DNA of 64,000 bases from Phocaeicola salanitronis DSM 18170. GTDB taxonomy: Bacteria > Bacteroidota > Bacteroidia > Bacteroidales > Bacteroidaceae. The stretch is from positions 620,001 to 684,000 of the forward strand of contig NC_015164.1 in assembly GCF_000190575.1 (NCBI RefSeq). Direction: 5' to 3'. Position numbers and translations under genes: made by a program. Positions 9,211 through 17,123 of this stretch are shown here, piece after piece. The notes beneath the pieces were generated by a model, which saw only the letters and a program-made list of their open reading frames with translations, did not search any database and had not been told where the DNA came from. Positions within the stretch are counted from its first letter, which is position 1; each line of letters starts with the position of its first letter.

Positions 9211-9963
9211 ATGAAAAAGTTTTATATTCTGTTGGCTGTGTTCTTGTTAAGTGCAGTGCAATTAGTTTCTGCAGCAACAAAAGCGGAAGCCGACCAAGCT
9301 TATCAGGAGAATAAGTTTGCCGATGCGATTGCTGCATACGAAACCATATTGGGCACGGAAGGTGAATCAGCTGACATCTACTATAATTTAGGTAATTGCT
9401 ACTACAAAACGAAGAATATCGCTAAGGCGGTCTTGAATTATGAGCGTGCATTGCTTCTGAATCCGGGCGATGCCGATATCCGTTTTAATTTAGAACTGGC
9501 AAGAAGCAAGACGGTTGATCAGATTACTCCTGCCAGCGAAGTCTTTATCGTGGCATGGATGAAAAATATTACAAATCTGATGAGCGAGAAAGAGTGGGGG
9601 GTAACAGCGCTTGTTTCCTTTTTGCTTTTATTGTTAGGCCTGGCACTGTATATCTTCGGAAATCGCATTGTACTGAAGAAAGTCGGGTTTGTGGGCGCTA
9701 TTGTTTTTCTGATAATGTGTGTCAGCGCCAATTTGTTTGCACGTGGACAGAAAAATAAAATTGTCAATCGTACGGGAGCTATTGTCATGTCACCCACTAT
9801 TACCGTTAAAAGTACGCCCAATGAAAGTGGTACAGATTTGTTTGTGCTCCATGAAGGGACAAAAATTTACATACAAGATAATTCTATGAAAGGTTGGAAA
9901 GAAATCCGGCTTGAAGATGGAAAAGAGGGATGGCTTCCGGCATCTGCCATTGAAGTAATATAA
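9211..9963 (+). CDS. batE: BatE, TPR and SH3-like domain protein
   Basis: The start is placed at 9211 because AGGAGAGAAGG precedes it and it opens a signal peptide (MKKFYILLAVFLLSAVQLVSA); an upstream ATG at 9067 lies inside batD. The 250 residues contain TPR units (ADQAYQENKFADAIAAYETI; ADIYYNLGNCYYKTKNIAKA), two membrane helices (about 140-160 and 166-182) and a C-terminal SH3b-type domain (ITVKSTPNESGTDLFVLHEG ... GWLPASAIEVI). This is the last gene of the Bat cluster and typical in length. Confidence 0.9.
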   Translation: MKKFYILLAVFLLSAVQLVSAATKAEADQAYQENKFADAIAAYETILGTEGESADIYYNLGNCYYKTKNIAKAVLNYERALLLNPGDADIRFNLELARSKTVDQITPASEVFIVAWMKNITNLMSEKEWGVTALVSFLLLLLGLALYIFGNRIVLKKVGFVGAIVFLIMCVSANLFARGQKNKIVNRTGAIVMSPTITVKSTPNESGTDLFVLHEGTKIYIQDNSMKGWKEIRLEDGKEGWLPASAIEVI

Positions 9964-9980
9964 TTTAGTTGGAAGTGATT

Positions 9981-10688
9981 ATGGATATACAGCAATTAAT
10001 AGAAATAGACCGTGACTTGTTATTGAAATGGAACGGAAGCGGCTCGCTGTTTTGGGATGGATTTATGTGGATTGTGTCTGATACCAAGACATGGATATTT
10101 GCCGCTGCTATGTTGCTGTATATCATATTCAAAAATACAAAATGGACGCATGGCATGCTTATCATAGTCATGCTGGCGTTAACTGTCACGTTGGCAGATC
10201 AGTTCGCTTCAGGTTTATGTAAACCTTTTTTTGAACGGTTCCGTCCTACACAAGACCCGGAGCTGATGTATTTGGTAGATGTGGTCAACGGGTATAGAGG
10301 GGGGCGTTACGGGTTTATGTCCAGTCATGCAGCCAATACGTTTGCTTTTGCATTGTTTATTTCTTTATTGATACGCAATGGATGGCTGACCTGTATTTTG
10401 TTTCTTTGGGCGGCAATACCTTCTTTTTCCCGTATTTATTTAGGTGTACATTATCCGGGAGATGTGTTGTGTGGAGCTGTGTCCGGATGTGTTATGGCTG
10501 TATTGGTTTATTGGCTGTATCATGCAATCAAAAAGAAATATTTCGAATGTCCTCAGTATATTTCCGGACAATATACATCAAGCGGGTTTGCAATAGCTGA
10601 CATACACCTTTTCTATAGTGTTTTGCTTCTGACTTGTTTATACATTGTCGTTGCTGGAATGATGGTGTCTAAATACCTGCATTTTTAA
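9981..10688 (+). CDS. PAP2-family membrane phosphatase
   Basis: A protein of 235 residues from ATG 9981 (preceded by GGAAG). The lipid phosphate phosphatase motifs are present: KPFFERFRPTQDP (motif 1), SSHAANTFAF (motif 2), and SRIYLGVHYPGDV (motif 3 with catalytic His). Five to six membrane helices are visible. Family members dephosphorylate undecaprenyl pyrophosphate, phosphatidylglycerophosphate or lipid A; the substrate cannot be told here. It sits 17 bp behind batE and is probably co-transcribed. Confidence 0.88.
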   Translation: MDIQQLIEIDRDLLLKWNGSGSLFWDGFMWIVSDTKTWIFAAAMLLYIIFKNTKWTHGMLIIVMLALTVTLADQFASGLCKPFFERFRPTQDPELMYLVDVVNGYRGGRYGFMSSHAANTFAFALFISLLIRNGWLTCILFLWAAIPSFSRIYLGVHYPGDVLCGAVSGCVMAVLVYWLYHAIKKKYFECPQYISGQYTSSGFAIADIHLFYSVLLLTCLYIVVAGMMVSKYLHF

Positions 10689-10817
10689 TCAGATTCTGAC
10701 TAATTCTTCTGCTTTAAGAGAAAAACAGACGGATTTGTTTTGAAGATTCATTTTCTTTCACTACATTTATATCGTGAATTAACATCTTATTTGTCTAACT
10801 TTAAAATTTTGGCTACT

Positions 10818-11075
10818 ATGAACAGAACAATAACTTTTAATGAACTTCGTAAAATAAAAGATTCATTGCCAAGCGGGAGTATGCACCGTATTGCTGACGA
10901 ATTGAATATGAGTGTAGAAACGGTGCGTAATTTCTTTGGCGGACATAATTTTAAGGATGGGAAGAGTGTTGGCATCCATTTAGAGCCGGGACCGGATGGC
11001 GGTTTGGTAATGTTAGATGATACAACTGTATTGGATAAGGCTATTGCAATATTGAAAGAACAGCAATCTGTCTAA
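10818..11075 (+). CDS. Small helix-turn-helix protein, function unknown
   Basis: An 85-residue protein from ATG 10818 (MNRTITFNELRKIKDSLP); the longer frame from 10740 has a poor leader. Residues 20-45 (MHRIADELNMSVETVRNFFG) look like a helix-turn-helix, followed by a short strand-rich tail (GGLVMLDDTTVLDKAIAIL). Small HTH proteins of this kind are common in Bacteroides but uncharacterised. It stands alone, with a terminator-like hairpin immediately downstream. Confidence 0.7.
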   Translation: MNRTITFNELRKIKDSLPSGSMHRIADELNMSVETVRNFFGGHNFKDGKSVGIHLEPGPDGGLVMLDDTTVLDKAIAILKEQQSV

Positions 11076-11083
11076 AAAGTAAG

Positions 11084-11124
11084 AAGTCTCGGTGAATAAT
11101 ATAATTATTTGCTGAGACTTTTAA
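11084..11124 (+). terminator. Rho-independent-type hairpin
   Basis: AAGTCTC at 11084-11090 pairs with GAGACTT at 11114-11120 (stem extends inward with mismatches) and is followed by a short T run. It probably ends transcription of the small HTH gene. Confidence 0.55.
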
Positions 11125-11158
11125 ATTCAGCATTTATAAACCTTTAAATCTTTGAGTT

Positions 11159-12286
11159 ATGGAAGATAAACTTATAACATTAGCTATTCTGACGTACTCG
11201 AAAGCCCAAATACTGCAATCTGTATTGGAAAATGAAGGGATTGAGTCTTATATTCATAATGTGAACTTGATTCAACCGGTTATTTCATCAGGAGTACGGG
11301 TGCGTATAAAAGAAAGTGATTTGCCGCAAGCATTGAAAATCATTGAAAGTTCTTCGTGGCTGTCTTCTGAGATATTGCATGAAGAATCTCCTGCGTCTCC
11401 CAAAGCCTCACATGTCTTAATACCTATCGACTTTTCTCCTTATTCATTGAAAGCTTGTGATTTTGGTTTTCGTGTGGCTGCAAAGATGCATGTAGATGTG
11501 GTGTTATTGCATGTGCATTTTACTCCTATTTACATTCCAAGCTTGCAATATTCAACAGATAATTTCGGTATTCCGTCTATAGAGAATGCTGCAAACATGA
11601 GAAGTATAATGGAAACTGTCCATAAGGAAATGGAGGATTTGGCAAAAATAATAGACAAGAAAATAGAAGACGGCATTTATCCTAAGGTAAAATATACATG
11701 CCTGTTGCGCGAAGGCGTTCCGGAAGAAGAAATTTTGAGTTATGCCCGTCATGAGAAACCGCTTATCATTGTTATGGGTACGAGGGGAGAACACCAGGAA
11801 AATTTGGAATTGATAGGGAGCGTTACTGCTGAAGTCATAGAGCGCAGTCCGGTCTTTGTTTATGCAATTCCGGAACAGGCTCCTTCAAAATCTATAGAAG
11901 ATATTCACAAGGTTGCTCTATTTACGAGCTTTGACCAACGCGATTTGATTGCTTTTGATTCGCTGATTAAGACATTCAAAGATAATCAGTTTGAAATAAC
12001 ATTTATTCATATTAATTCGCATGAAGAGAAGCGCACTTGGAATGAAATCACGCTGGCGGGAATTAAAGAATATTTTAAGAAACAATATCCACAATTGGAG
12101 TTTGATTATGTAGCTGTAGATGAGTCGCATTTATTAAATAACATAGACCAGTTTATACAAACGAATAAAATAGATGTAATTTGTACATCAAATTACAAAC
12201 GGAATATTTTTGCCCGTCTGTTTAACCCAAGCATGGCGCGTAAGATGCTGTTCCATTCTAATACGCCGCTTTTAATAATAAAATAA
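11159..12286 (+). CDS. DUF2007 plus tandem universal stress protein
   Basis: A 375-residue protein: residues 1-66 look like a DUF2007 signal-transducing domain (AILTYSKAQILQSVLENEGI), residues 78-230 form a first Usp domain with a complete ATP-binding motif GTRGEHQENLELIGS (G-2X-G-9X-G-S), and residues 240-375 form a second Usp-like domain in which that motif is not conserved (TSNYKRNIFARLF). The fusion suggests one nucleotide-binding and one structural Usp half. It is followed 12 bp later by the YbjQ gene. Confidence 0.87.
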   Translation: MEDKLITLAILTYSKAQILQSVLENEGIESYIHNVNLIQPVISSGVRVRIKESDLPQALKIIESSSWLSSEILHEESPASPKASHVLIPIDFSPYSLKACDFGFRVAAKMHVDVVLLHVHFTPIYIPSLQYSTDNFGIPSIENAANMRSIMETVHKEMEDLAKIIDKKIEDGIYPKVKYTCLLREGVPEEEILSYARHEKPLIIVMGTRGEHQENLELIGSVTAEVIERSPVFVYAIPEQAPSKSIEDIHKVALFTSFDQRDLIAFDSLIKTFKDNQFEITFIHINSHEEKRTWNEITLAGIKEYFKKQYPQLEFDYVAVDESHLLNNIDQFIQTNKIDVICTSNYKRNIFARLFNPSMARKMLFHSNTPLLIIK

Positions 12287-12298
12287 ATTTAAAGAATG

Positions 12299-12613
12299 AT
12301 GTTATTGACAACGACAAATACAATTGAAGGCAAGCACATTACTCATTATTATGGGATTGTGTCAGGTGAAACGATTATTGGAGCAAATGTTTTCCGTGAT
12401 CTTTTTGCAAGCATTCGCGATATAGTAGGCGGACGCAGCGGTTCTTATGAAAAAGTATTAAGGGAAGCTAAAGATACAGCTTTACGTGAAATGCAGGAAC
12501 AAGCACAGACGCTGGGTGCCAACGCAGTAATCGGAGTCGATTTGGATTATGAAACGGTAAACGGTTCCATGTTAATGGTAACAGCGAGTGGTACGGCTGT
12601 GACGGTTGTATAA
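12299..12613 (+). CDS. YbjQ/UPF0145 family protein
   Basis: A protein of 104 residues from ATG 12299 (an adjacent ATG at 12296 is possible). The pattern [20 protein letters not shown] ... [14 protein letters not shown] is diagnostic of the YbjQ (heavy-metal-binding/DUF74) family, which forms pentamers of unknown function. The stop codon is only 2 bp from a relic IS66 end at 12616. Confidence 0.9.
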   Translation: MLLTTTNTIEGKHITHYYGIVSGETIIGANVFRDLFASIRDIVGGRSGSYEKVLREAKDTALREMQEQAQTLGANAVIGVDLDYETVNGSMLMVTASGTAVTVV

Positions 12614-12615
12614 TC

Positions 12616-12870
12616 GTAAGCATTTGATAAACTACAGGTATTAACCTTTTATAGTAAAACAAAATTGGTTTGCGAAAAATTCTTGATGTATTGTCATCCT
12701 GAACGAACGTGAAGGATCTCGTGTACATCCACGTGGGCGCATCCGAGATGCTTCACTTCGTTCAGCATGACAAATGATTTTTTCGCAATTCATTTCTGAT
12801 TGACTATATATACAACAATAGCGACTGTCACTATGTACCTACTAGTTGCAGTCGCTATTGTTTTGTTGAA
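12616..12870 (-). mobile_element. Relic terminal fragment of an IS66-type element
   Basis: The sequence from 12616 (GTAAGCATTTGATAAACTAC) closely matches the inverted right end of the intact IS66 element at 26225 read on the minus strand (GTAAGCATTCGATAAACTAC). Further in, the hairpin CAATAGCGACTG ... CAGTCGCTATTG (12816-12860) followed by GTTTTGTTGAATCCTG matches the hairpin near the 3' end of that IS66 (26142-26182 and flank). No transposase genes remain. A long palindrome interrupts it at 12670-12788, so it is a decayed solo end. Confidence 0.7.
12670..12788. repeat. Long imperfect palindrome inside the IS66 relic
   Basis: The left arm TTGTCATCCTGAACGAACGT (from about 12690) pairs with the right arm ACTTCGTTCAGCATGACAA (ending about 12772), and the outer arms GCGAAAAAT / ATTTTTTCGC extend the palindrome to about 119 bp. 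The core resembles the GTCATGCTGAACGAAGTGAA repeat that is scattered in many bacterial genomes. It would form a strong cruciform or RNA hairpin. Confidence 0.65.
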
Positions 12871-12897
12871 TCCTGCCCCTACAAAGCTATTAGGCTA

Positions 12898-13091
12898 AGA
12901 AGCTGTTTTGAATTTCTCCAAAAAGTTTTTCTTGGCTTGATGTGTTCGTTTTCGTGTGTGCTTTGGGCGATTTTTTGGTCCTTTTCGCTCCTGTTCTTCG
13001 TCAGATAGCCCGCTATCTTCCTCATCACAGAAGCGAAAATGCCTCAAAAACTCATCCCAAATCATCGCACGATAAATTCAAAACAGCTTCT
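12898..13091. mobile_element. 194-bp MITE-like element, copy 1
   Basis: Perfect 18-bp terminal inverted repeats AGAAGCTGTTTTGAATTT flank a 194-bp unit that is nearly identical to 58795-58988; I see differences only in one short stretch near 12944. Internal arms (TTTTCGCT/AGCGAAAA, GATAGC/GCTATC) mean the whole element can fold as one long hairpin. On the minus strand it carries an open frame of 56 codons (13065 to stop at 12895) beginning MIWDEFLRHFRF and rich in Lys, Arg, Asp and Glu. No transposase is encoded. Confidence 0.8.
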
Positions 13092-13186
13092 AAATTGCGG
13101 ACATCTATATTCATAAAAACATTTATACCACATACAGCCTTTGTCTTATTTTAGAAAAGGTTGACTCATAAATCAGAGTCAAGAAA

Positions 13187-13546
13187 ATGAAAAAAGAAGA
13201 AAGTTTTGTGCACGATCATTCTTGCATCCGTGCAGTAGAGATTTACCGTTTGTGTAAAGTTGAGGGGTTGGACAATTCCGCCTTAATGAAAAAATTCGGC
13301 ATAAGCCGTACGACTTTGTATCGTATATTGTCTACCTTTGAGCGTGAAAACCCTCAAATAGCAGAACAGATGAAACGTCAAGGAAAAGATGTGACTCCGG
13401 AAGATTACAAGCGTCTTCAGAATGAACTGGCCCGTTTGAAGAAAGAGCTTGAACGGGAACGCCTCCGCGCCGACTTCTATGAAGAGATGGTCGCATTCGG
13501 GGAGGAAGTATACGGCATACGGCTAAAAAAAGCTGGCACCAAGTAG
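13187..13546 (+). CDS. IS3-family transposase OrfA
   Basis: A 119-residue protein with an N-terminal helix-turn-helix (MKKFGISRTTLYRILSTF, about residues 37-54) that binds the IS ends, and a C-terminal leucine-zipper-like coiled coil (LQNELARLKKELERERLRAD). This is the normal OrfA design. The frame ends at TAG 13544-13546 soon after the A7 slippery site, so OrfA alone is made unless a -1 shift occurs. Confidence 0.9.
   Translation: MKKEESFVHDHSCIRAVEIYRLCKVEGLDNSALMKKFGISRTTLYRILSTFERENPQIAEQMKRQGKDVTPEDYKRLQNELARLKKELERERLRADFYEEMVAFGEEVYGIRLKKAGTK
13525..13531 (+). promoter_or_regulatory. Programmed -1 frameshift site (A AAA AAA)
   Basis: Seven A residues are positioned so that the OrfA reading frame gives A-AAA-AAA, the canonical slippery heptamer. 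After a -1 slip, translation continues in the orfB frame, which is open across this point (AKKSWHQVACRLHVRDKRLY) and leads straight into OrfB. The expected product is the OrfAB transposase. Confidence 0.8.
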
Positions 13547-13593
13547 CATGTAGGCTGCACGTCCGGGACAAGCGTCTTTACGGCATTGCCCCG

Positions 13594-14511
13594 ATGTGCC
13601 GTCTGCTTGGTGTGAGCAAACAGGCCTACTACAAGCATGAGGACAAGCTTTTGCACCGCCTGGCGCTGGAATCTTTCGTTGTGGACTACGTCAGAGAGGT
13701 CCGCCGCAAGGATCCGGGCATAGGAGGAGGCAAGTTGTGGCAGATGTACAACCGCCGTTTCGGCACAGCCTGGCACGTGGGCTTCAACCGTTTTTATGCG
13801 ATAATGGAACGCCACGGGCTTAAGCTCCGCCGCCGTAAGCGTCGTGCCGTGACGACCGATTCGCGCCACGGGCTTCCGGTCTATCCGAACCTGGTGAAAG
13901 CGCTGATACCCGATGCGCCCTGCCAGCTGATAGTGAGCGACATCACCTACATCGTATGCTGGACGGATCCGTTGACGGGGGAATACACGTTCTGCTACCT
14001 TTCGCTCATAACAGATTATTACACAAAGGAAATCGTGGGCTATAGCGTGGGCGAGACATTGGACTCCCGCTATCCCCTTGAAGCGCTGGAAATGGCCTTG
14101 CGGCACTATGGGGACAGGGACTTGAGCGGCCTGATCCACCATTCGGACCGGGGCGTACAATATGCCAGTTACGAGTACACGCGGCGTCTGAAGGAACGTC
14201 AGATCCGCATCAGCATGACCGAAAGCGGCAATCCGAAAGACAACGCGGTGGCCGAACGGGTGAACAACACGGTCAAGAATGAGCTGCTCGGCGGCATGAC
14301 GTTCCTGAACATCACTCAGGTAAGGGAGGCGGTGAAGGCGGCGGTGGACTTTTATAACAACGAACGTCCCCACTGGAGCCTGGACGGCATGACGCCGGCC
14401 GAAGCCTCCCGGTGCAAGGGGGAGCTGAAGAAGAAGTGGACCAGTTTCCGGGAGAGAGCCATAAAAGGACAAAGCCGCCCACAGACTGGAAGCCTGCCGG
14501 CCTCCGGATGA
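13594..14511 (+). CDS. IS3-family transposase OrfB (DDE integrase domain)
   Basis: A 305-residue frame; homologous sequence continues upstream to the frameshift site, so the natural protein is probably the OrfAB fusion. HTH_21-like region (GIGGGKLWQMYNRRFG) then a retroviral-type integrase core: first Asp in IVSDITYI, second Asp in HHSDRGVQYAS, and Glu in NAVAERVNNTVKNEL, so all three DDE residues are present. The C-terminal FYNNERPHWSLDGMTPAEA is typical. No internal stop was found, so the element may be active. Confidence 0.92.
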   Translation: MCRLLGVSKQAYYKHEDKLLHRLALESFVVDYVREVRRKDPGIGGGKLWQMYNRRFGTAWHVGFNRFYAIMERHGLKLRRRKRRAVTTDSRHGLPVYPNLVKALIPDAPCQLIVSDITYIVCWTDPLTGEYTFCYLSLITDYYTKEIVGYSVGETLDSRYPLEALEMALRHYGDRDLSGLIHHSDRGVQYASYEYTRRLKERQIRISMTESGNPKDNAVAERVNNTVKNELLGGMTFLNITQVREAVKAAVDFYNNERPHWSLDGMTPAEASRCKGELKKKWTSFRERAIKGQSRPQTGSLPASG

Positions 14512-14736
14512 AACTTACGTTTTTACCTTGTTATAGAGAGGAAGATGAAAATAAAAGCTTATCTTTGCCTCGAAAACGGAAAGGTAAACCCTTTTCATGA
14601 AAAAACGGCCACAGGGTTAACCCTGTGCATGAATAGTAATAATACGAGTCAACCCGTACTACGAATAAGACTTAAAGTAGTCAACCTTTTCTACAAAGCT
14701 ACACTTTGTTTCCCTCAGAAGCCTGATAAATTTTAT

Positions 14737-14820
14737 ATTCCATGGGCTGGAACGTATATTCCACGCCGTGGAACGTACATTCCAGCCCATGGAATGTACG
14801 TTCCGCCAGCCGGAATATAA
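14737..14820. repeat. Tandem array, 4 units of 21 bp, each an inverted repeat
   Basis: Four 21-bp units start at 14737, 14758, 14779 and 14800. The first three follow ATTCCA-N4..5-TGGAAYGTAY, and the last is degenerate (GTTCC ... GGAATATAA). Each unit is itself an inverted repeat, and neighbouring units pair with each other. The array lies between the IS3 element and the fimbrial promoter. Frames across it give repetitive peptides (GTYIPRRGTYIP) that I regard as fortuitous. Confidence 0.85.
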
Positions 14821-14919
14821 AACATAAGCAGCTGCTTGCAGAAAATCATCTATCCGATTACGGAACATCAGCCTTTTCATTTATTCTTTTATTTTTTTTG
14901 AAAAATTCAATAGATTCTG

Positions 14920-14950
14920 TTGTTGGTGCTAGATTTATTATATATCTTTG
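14920..14950 (+). promoter_or_regulatory. Promoter of the fimbrial operon
   Basis: TTG at 14920-14922, a spacer of 20 bp, and TATCTTTG at 14943-14950 match the Bacteroides -33/-7 consensus. The expected transcript has a 5' leader of about 125-130 nt before the DUF3575 gene. Confidence 0.65.
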
Positions 14951-14972
14951 CCGCTGAAATAGGTTACTTCTA

Positions 14973-15045
14973 TTTTATCGGACAGGTCTGATACACCTTT
15001 ATATTATATATGTAATACATCTTCAAGGTGCAAGTTCCGATAAAA
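14973..15045. repeat. Inverted repeat in the fimbrial 5' leader
   Basis: TTTTATCGGA at 14973-14982 is repeated as its exact complement TCCGATAAAA at 15036-15045, and CACCTT (14994-14999) pairs with AAGGTG (15025-15030) inside. It lies downstream of the -7 box, so the most direct reading is an RNA stem-loop in the leader. A small invertible segment is possible but no recombinase gene or promoter motif inside the loop supports it. Confidence 0.5.
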
Positions 15046-15084
15046 CAGTAAGATTGATGGAGTAAGAATAAAAAGATATATGCT

Positions 15085-15660
15085 ATGAAGCGTTTGCTTT
15101 TCGTCCTTTTGTCATGCATAGGACTGTCGGTTTCAGCGCAAAATTGGGCGGTGAAGACCAATCTGTTGTACGATATGACCGCGACCATGAATTTGGGAGC
15201 GGAAGTCCGTATGTCCCCACAGTGGACATTGGATGTATCCGCGAATTGGAATCCGTGGACCTTTTCCGACAACAAGAAGTGGAAACAGCTTGTTGTCCAG
15301 CCCGAGGCGCGCTATTGGTTTTGCGAGGCATTCAACGGTCACTTTGTAGGCGCGCACCTCTTGGGCGGCATCTACAACATGGGCAACTGGGATACCGATT
15401 TCACTTTCTTGGGCACCGATTTCGGCAAGCTGAAAGATTACCGTTTCGAAGGATGGATGGTGGGAATGGGCATTGCCTACGGATACCAATGGATGCTTTC
15501 CAAGCATTGGAGCGTAGAGGCGGAAATCGGTATCGGTTACGTGTATTCCCAATACGACAAGTACGACTGCGCCACGTGCGGCGAGACGTACGAACAGGAT
15601 AAGCCCCATCATTATGTTGGCCCTACCAAGTTGGCTCTCAGCCTGATTTATGTCTTTTAA
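15085..15660 (+). CDS. DUF3575 outer-membrane-type protein of the fimbrial operon
   Basis: A 191-residue protein with a signal peptide (MKRLLFVLLSCIGLSVSAQ) followed by NWAVKTNLLYDMTATMNLGA, the DUF3575 hallmark, and alternating strands ending in an aromatic residue (LALSLIYVF), as in an outer-membrane beta-barrel. DUF3575 genes regularly open Mfa/FimA-type fimbrial loci in Bacteroidales together with a DUF3868 gene, as here. Its exact part in pilus assembly is not established. Confidence 0.85.
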   Translation: MKRLLFVLLSCIGLSVSAQNWAVKTNLLYDMTATMNLGAEVRMSPQWTLDVSANWNPWTFSDNKKWKQLVVQPEARYWFCEAFNGHFVGAHLLGGIYNMGNWDTDFTFLGTDFGKLKDYRFEGWMVGMGIAYGYQWMLSKHWSVEAEIGIGYVYSQYDKYDCATCGETYEQDKPHHYVGPTKLALSLIYVF

Positions 15661-15666
15661 TCTGCA

Positions 15667-17088
15667 ATGCGTATGAAGAAAACAATCATTTATATCGGTT
15701 TCCTCTTGGCTTTTGCCGGAACGGCACAGGCGCAAGAAGGGTTGAAAGGAAGAATTACGGTCAACGATGTCAGTCTGTCTGTCGCTGGAGATTCGCTTCG
15801 TGTACAGATGGATATGGACTTCTCGGCATTGCATCTTCCGGCAAACCGTTCGGTTTCTTTATTGCCTTCCCTCCGTATGGATACGGCAATTGTCCGCCTG
15901 CCCGGAGTAGACGTCATGGGGCGCAGGCAATACATTCAGTGGCAACGGAACACCGGCAGGAGTGCGATGACGCAAGTGATACGGCGTTATAACGGCACGA
16001 CGCAACACCTGCATTACCAGACTGCCGTCCCCATAGCGGAACGCCCGGGGCTGGTGCAAGTATACTTGGACGAAGATTCATGCGGATGCTTGCGCGAAGT
16101 GTTGGCGGACCGCAACCGCCTGCTTGCCGAACAAGACTTTACACCGGCTGTATTTACGCCACACTTTGTCTACGTCAGCCCACAGGCGGAAACCCGTAAG
16201 ACACGCCACGAGAAAGGGGCAGCCTACGTTGACTTCCCCGTCAACAAGACCGACATACGTCCCGATTATCGCGGCAACCGGTCGGAACTGGCAAAGATAG
16301 AAAACACCATCAACCGCATCAAAGGCGATGCGGACGTGTCCATCAACCGCATTACCATCAAAGGATACGCTTCGCCCGAAGGGGCGTATGCCAACAACCG
16401 CCGGCTGGCGGAAGCACGTACCCGCTCGCTGGTAGACTATCTGAAAAAGGAATATCCGCTCGACGCTTCCCTGTTCCGGTTAGATTACGAGCCGGAAAAC
16501 TGGGAAGGTCTGCGTGCTTACATTGCAAAGGGCAGCTTGCCCGAAAAGGATGCGTTGCTCAGCTTGATAGACAGCGGTTTGGAAGCCGATGCCAAAGAGC
16601 GCCGCTTGCGCACGGAATACCCCGAAGCATACCGCACGTTGTTGCGCGACTGCTTCCCGGCTTTGCGCCGTTCCGATTATGTAGTGGCGTATACCGTACG
16701 CGGTTTCGATGTGGAGGAAGCCCGGAAGCTGATTTGGAAAGAGCCGCAAAAGCTTTCGCTGCAAGAGATGTATGCTGTGGCGCAGACCTACGGAACGGGC
16801 AGCAAGGAATACAATGAAGTGTTCGAAACAGCGGTACGGCTTTTCCCCGATGATGAGGCGGCAAACCTGAATGCGGCGAATGCGGCGATGCAGCGAGGTG
16901 ATACCGCAGGGGCTGCCCGCTATTTAGAGAAGGCAGGAGACAGCGCATCGGCTGATTACGCGCGTGGCATACTGGCGGCATTAAAAGGCGAGTATGATGC
17001 AGCGTCCGCTTACCTACAAAAAGCGAAAGCGGGAGGAATAACGGAAGCCGATGATGCTTTGCGCCAAATAGAAAGGATGAAGAAGTGA
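15667..17088 (+). CDS. DUF3868 / OmpA-like protein with TPR-like tail
   Basis: A 473-residue protein 6 bp after the DUF3575 gene. Signal peptide (cleavage near AQAQEG), an N-terminal DUF3868-type beta region (about 25-165), an OmpA-C-like domain at about 185-265 (YVDFPVNKTDIRPDYRGN ... ITIKGYASPEGAYANNRRLA, carrying the usual peptidoglycan-contact region), and a C-terminal helical repeat region (LFPDDEAANLNAANAAMQRG). It probably anchors the fimbrial apparatus to peptidoglycan at the outer membrane; this is inferred from its domains and location. Confidence 0.85.
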   Translation: MRMKKTIIYIGFLLAFAGTAQAQEGLKGRITVNDVSLSVAGDSLRVQMDMDFSALHLPANRSVSLLPSLRMDTAIVRLPGVDVMGRRQYIQWQRNTGRSAMTQVIRRYNGTTQHLHYQTAVPIAERPGLVQVYLDEDSCGCLREVLADRNRLLAEQDFTPAVFTPHFVYVSPQAETRKTRHEKGAAYVDFPVNKTDIRPDYRGNRSELAKIENTINRIKGDADVSINRITIKGYASPEGAYANNRRLAEARTRSLVDYLKKEYPLDASLFRLDYEPENWEGLRAYIAKGSLPEKDALLSLIDSGLEADAKERRLRTEYPEAYRTLLRDCFPALRRSDYVVAYTVRGFDVEEARKLIWKEPQKLSLQEMYAVAQTYGTGSKEYNEVFETAVRLFPDDEAANLNAANAAMQRGDTAGAARYLEKAGDSASADYARGILAALKGEYDAASAYLQKAKAGGITEADDALRQIERMKK

Positions 17089-17123
17089 ATTTTAACCGGA
17101 TAGTAAATTAAAGAAAATAGATT

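Larger units (their letters stand above)
13152..14693 (+). mobile_element. Complete IS3-family insertion sequence
   Basis: A 1542-bp element bounded by inverted repeats TAGAAAAGGTTGACT at the left (13152) and its complement at the right (ending 14693). It holds orfA (13187-13546) and orfB (13594-14511) joined by an A7 slippery site. Base composition is clearly more GC-rich than the flanking DNA, a sign of recent transfer. A perfect 18-bp palindrome CACAGGGTTAACCCTGTG lies between orfB and the right end. I could not identify a target duplication. Confidence 0.85.

Noticed and set aside
13477..14472. 331-codon minus-strand frame across the IS3 transposase
   Set aside because: Antisense of OrfB in GC-rich DNA; the DDE gene accounts for the constraint.
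14545..14957. Small ORFs with GTYIPRRGTYIP and WNVHSSPWNV peptides
   Set aside because: Translations of the 21-bp tandem array in two frames; repetitive for DNA reasons, no ribosome-binding site.
14973..15045. Invertible promoter (inverton) of the fimbrial operon
   Set aside because: The promoter lies outside the inverted repeats and no recombinase gene is nearby; kept as a hairpin with low confidence.
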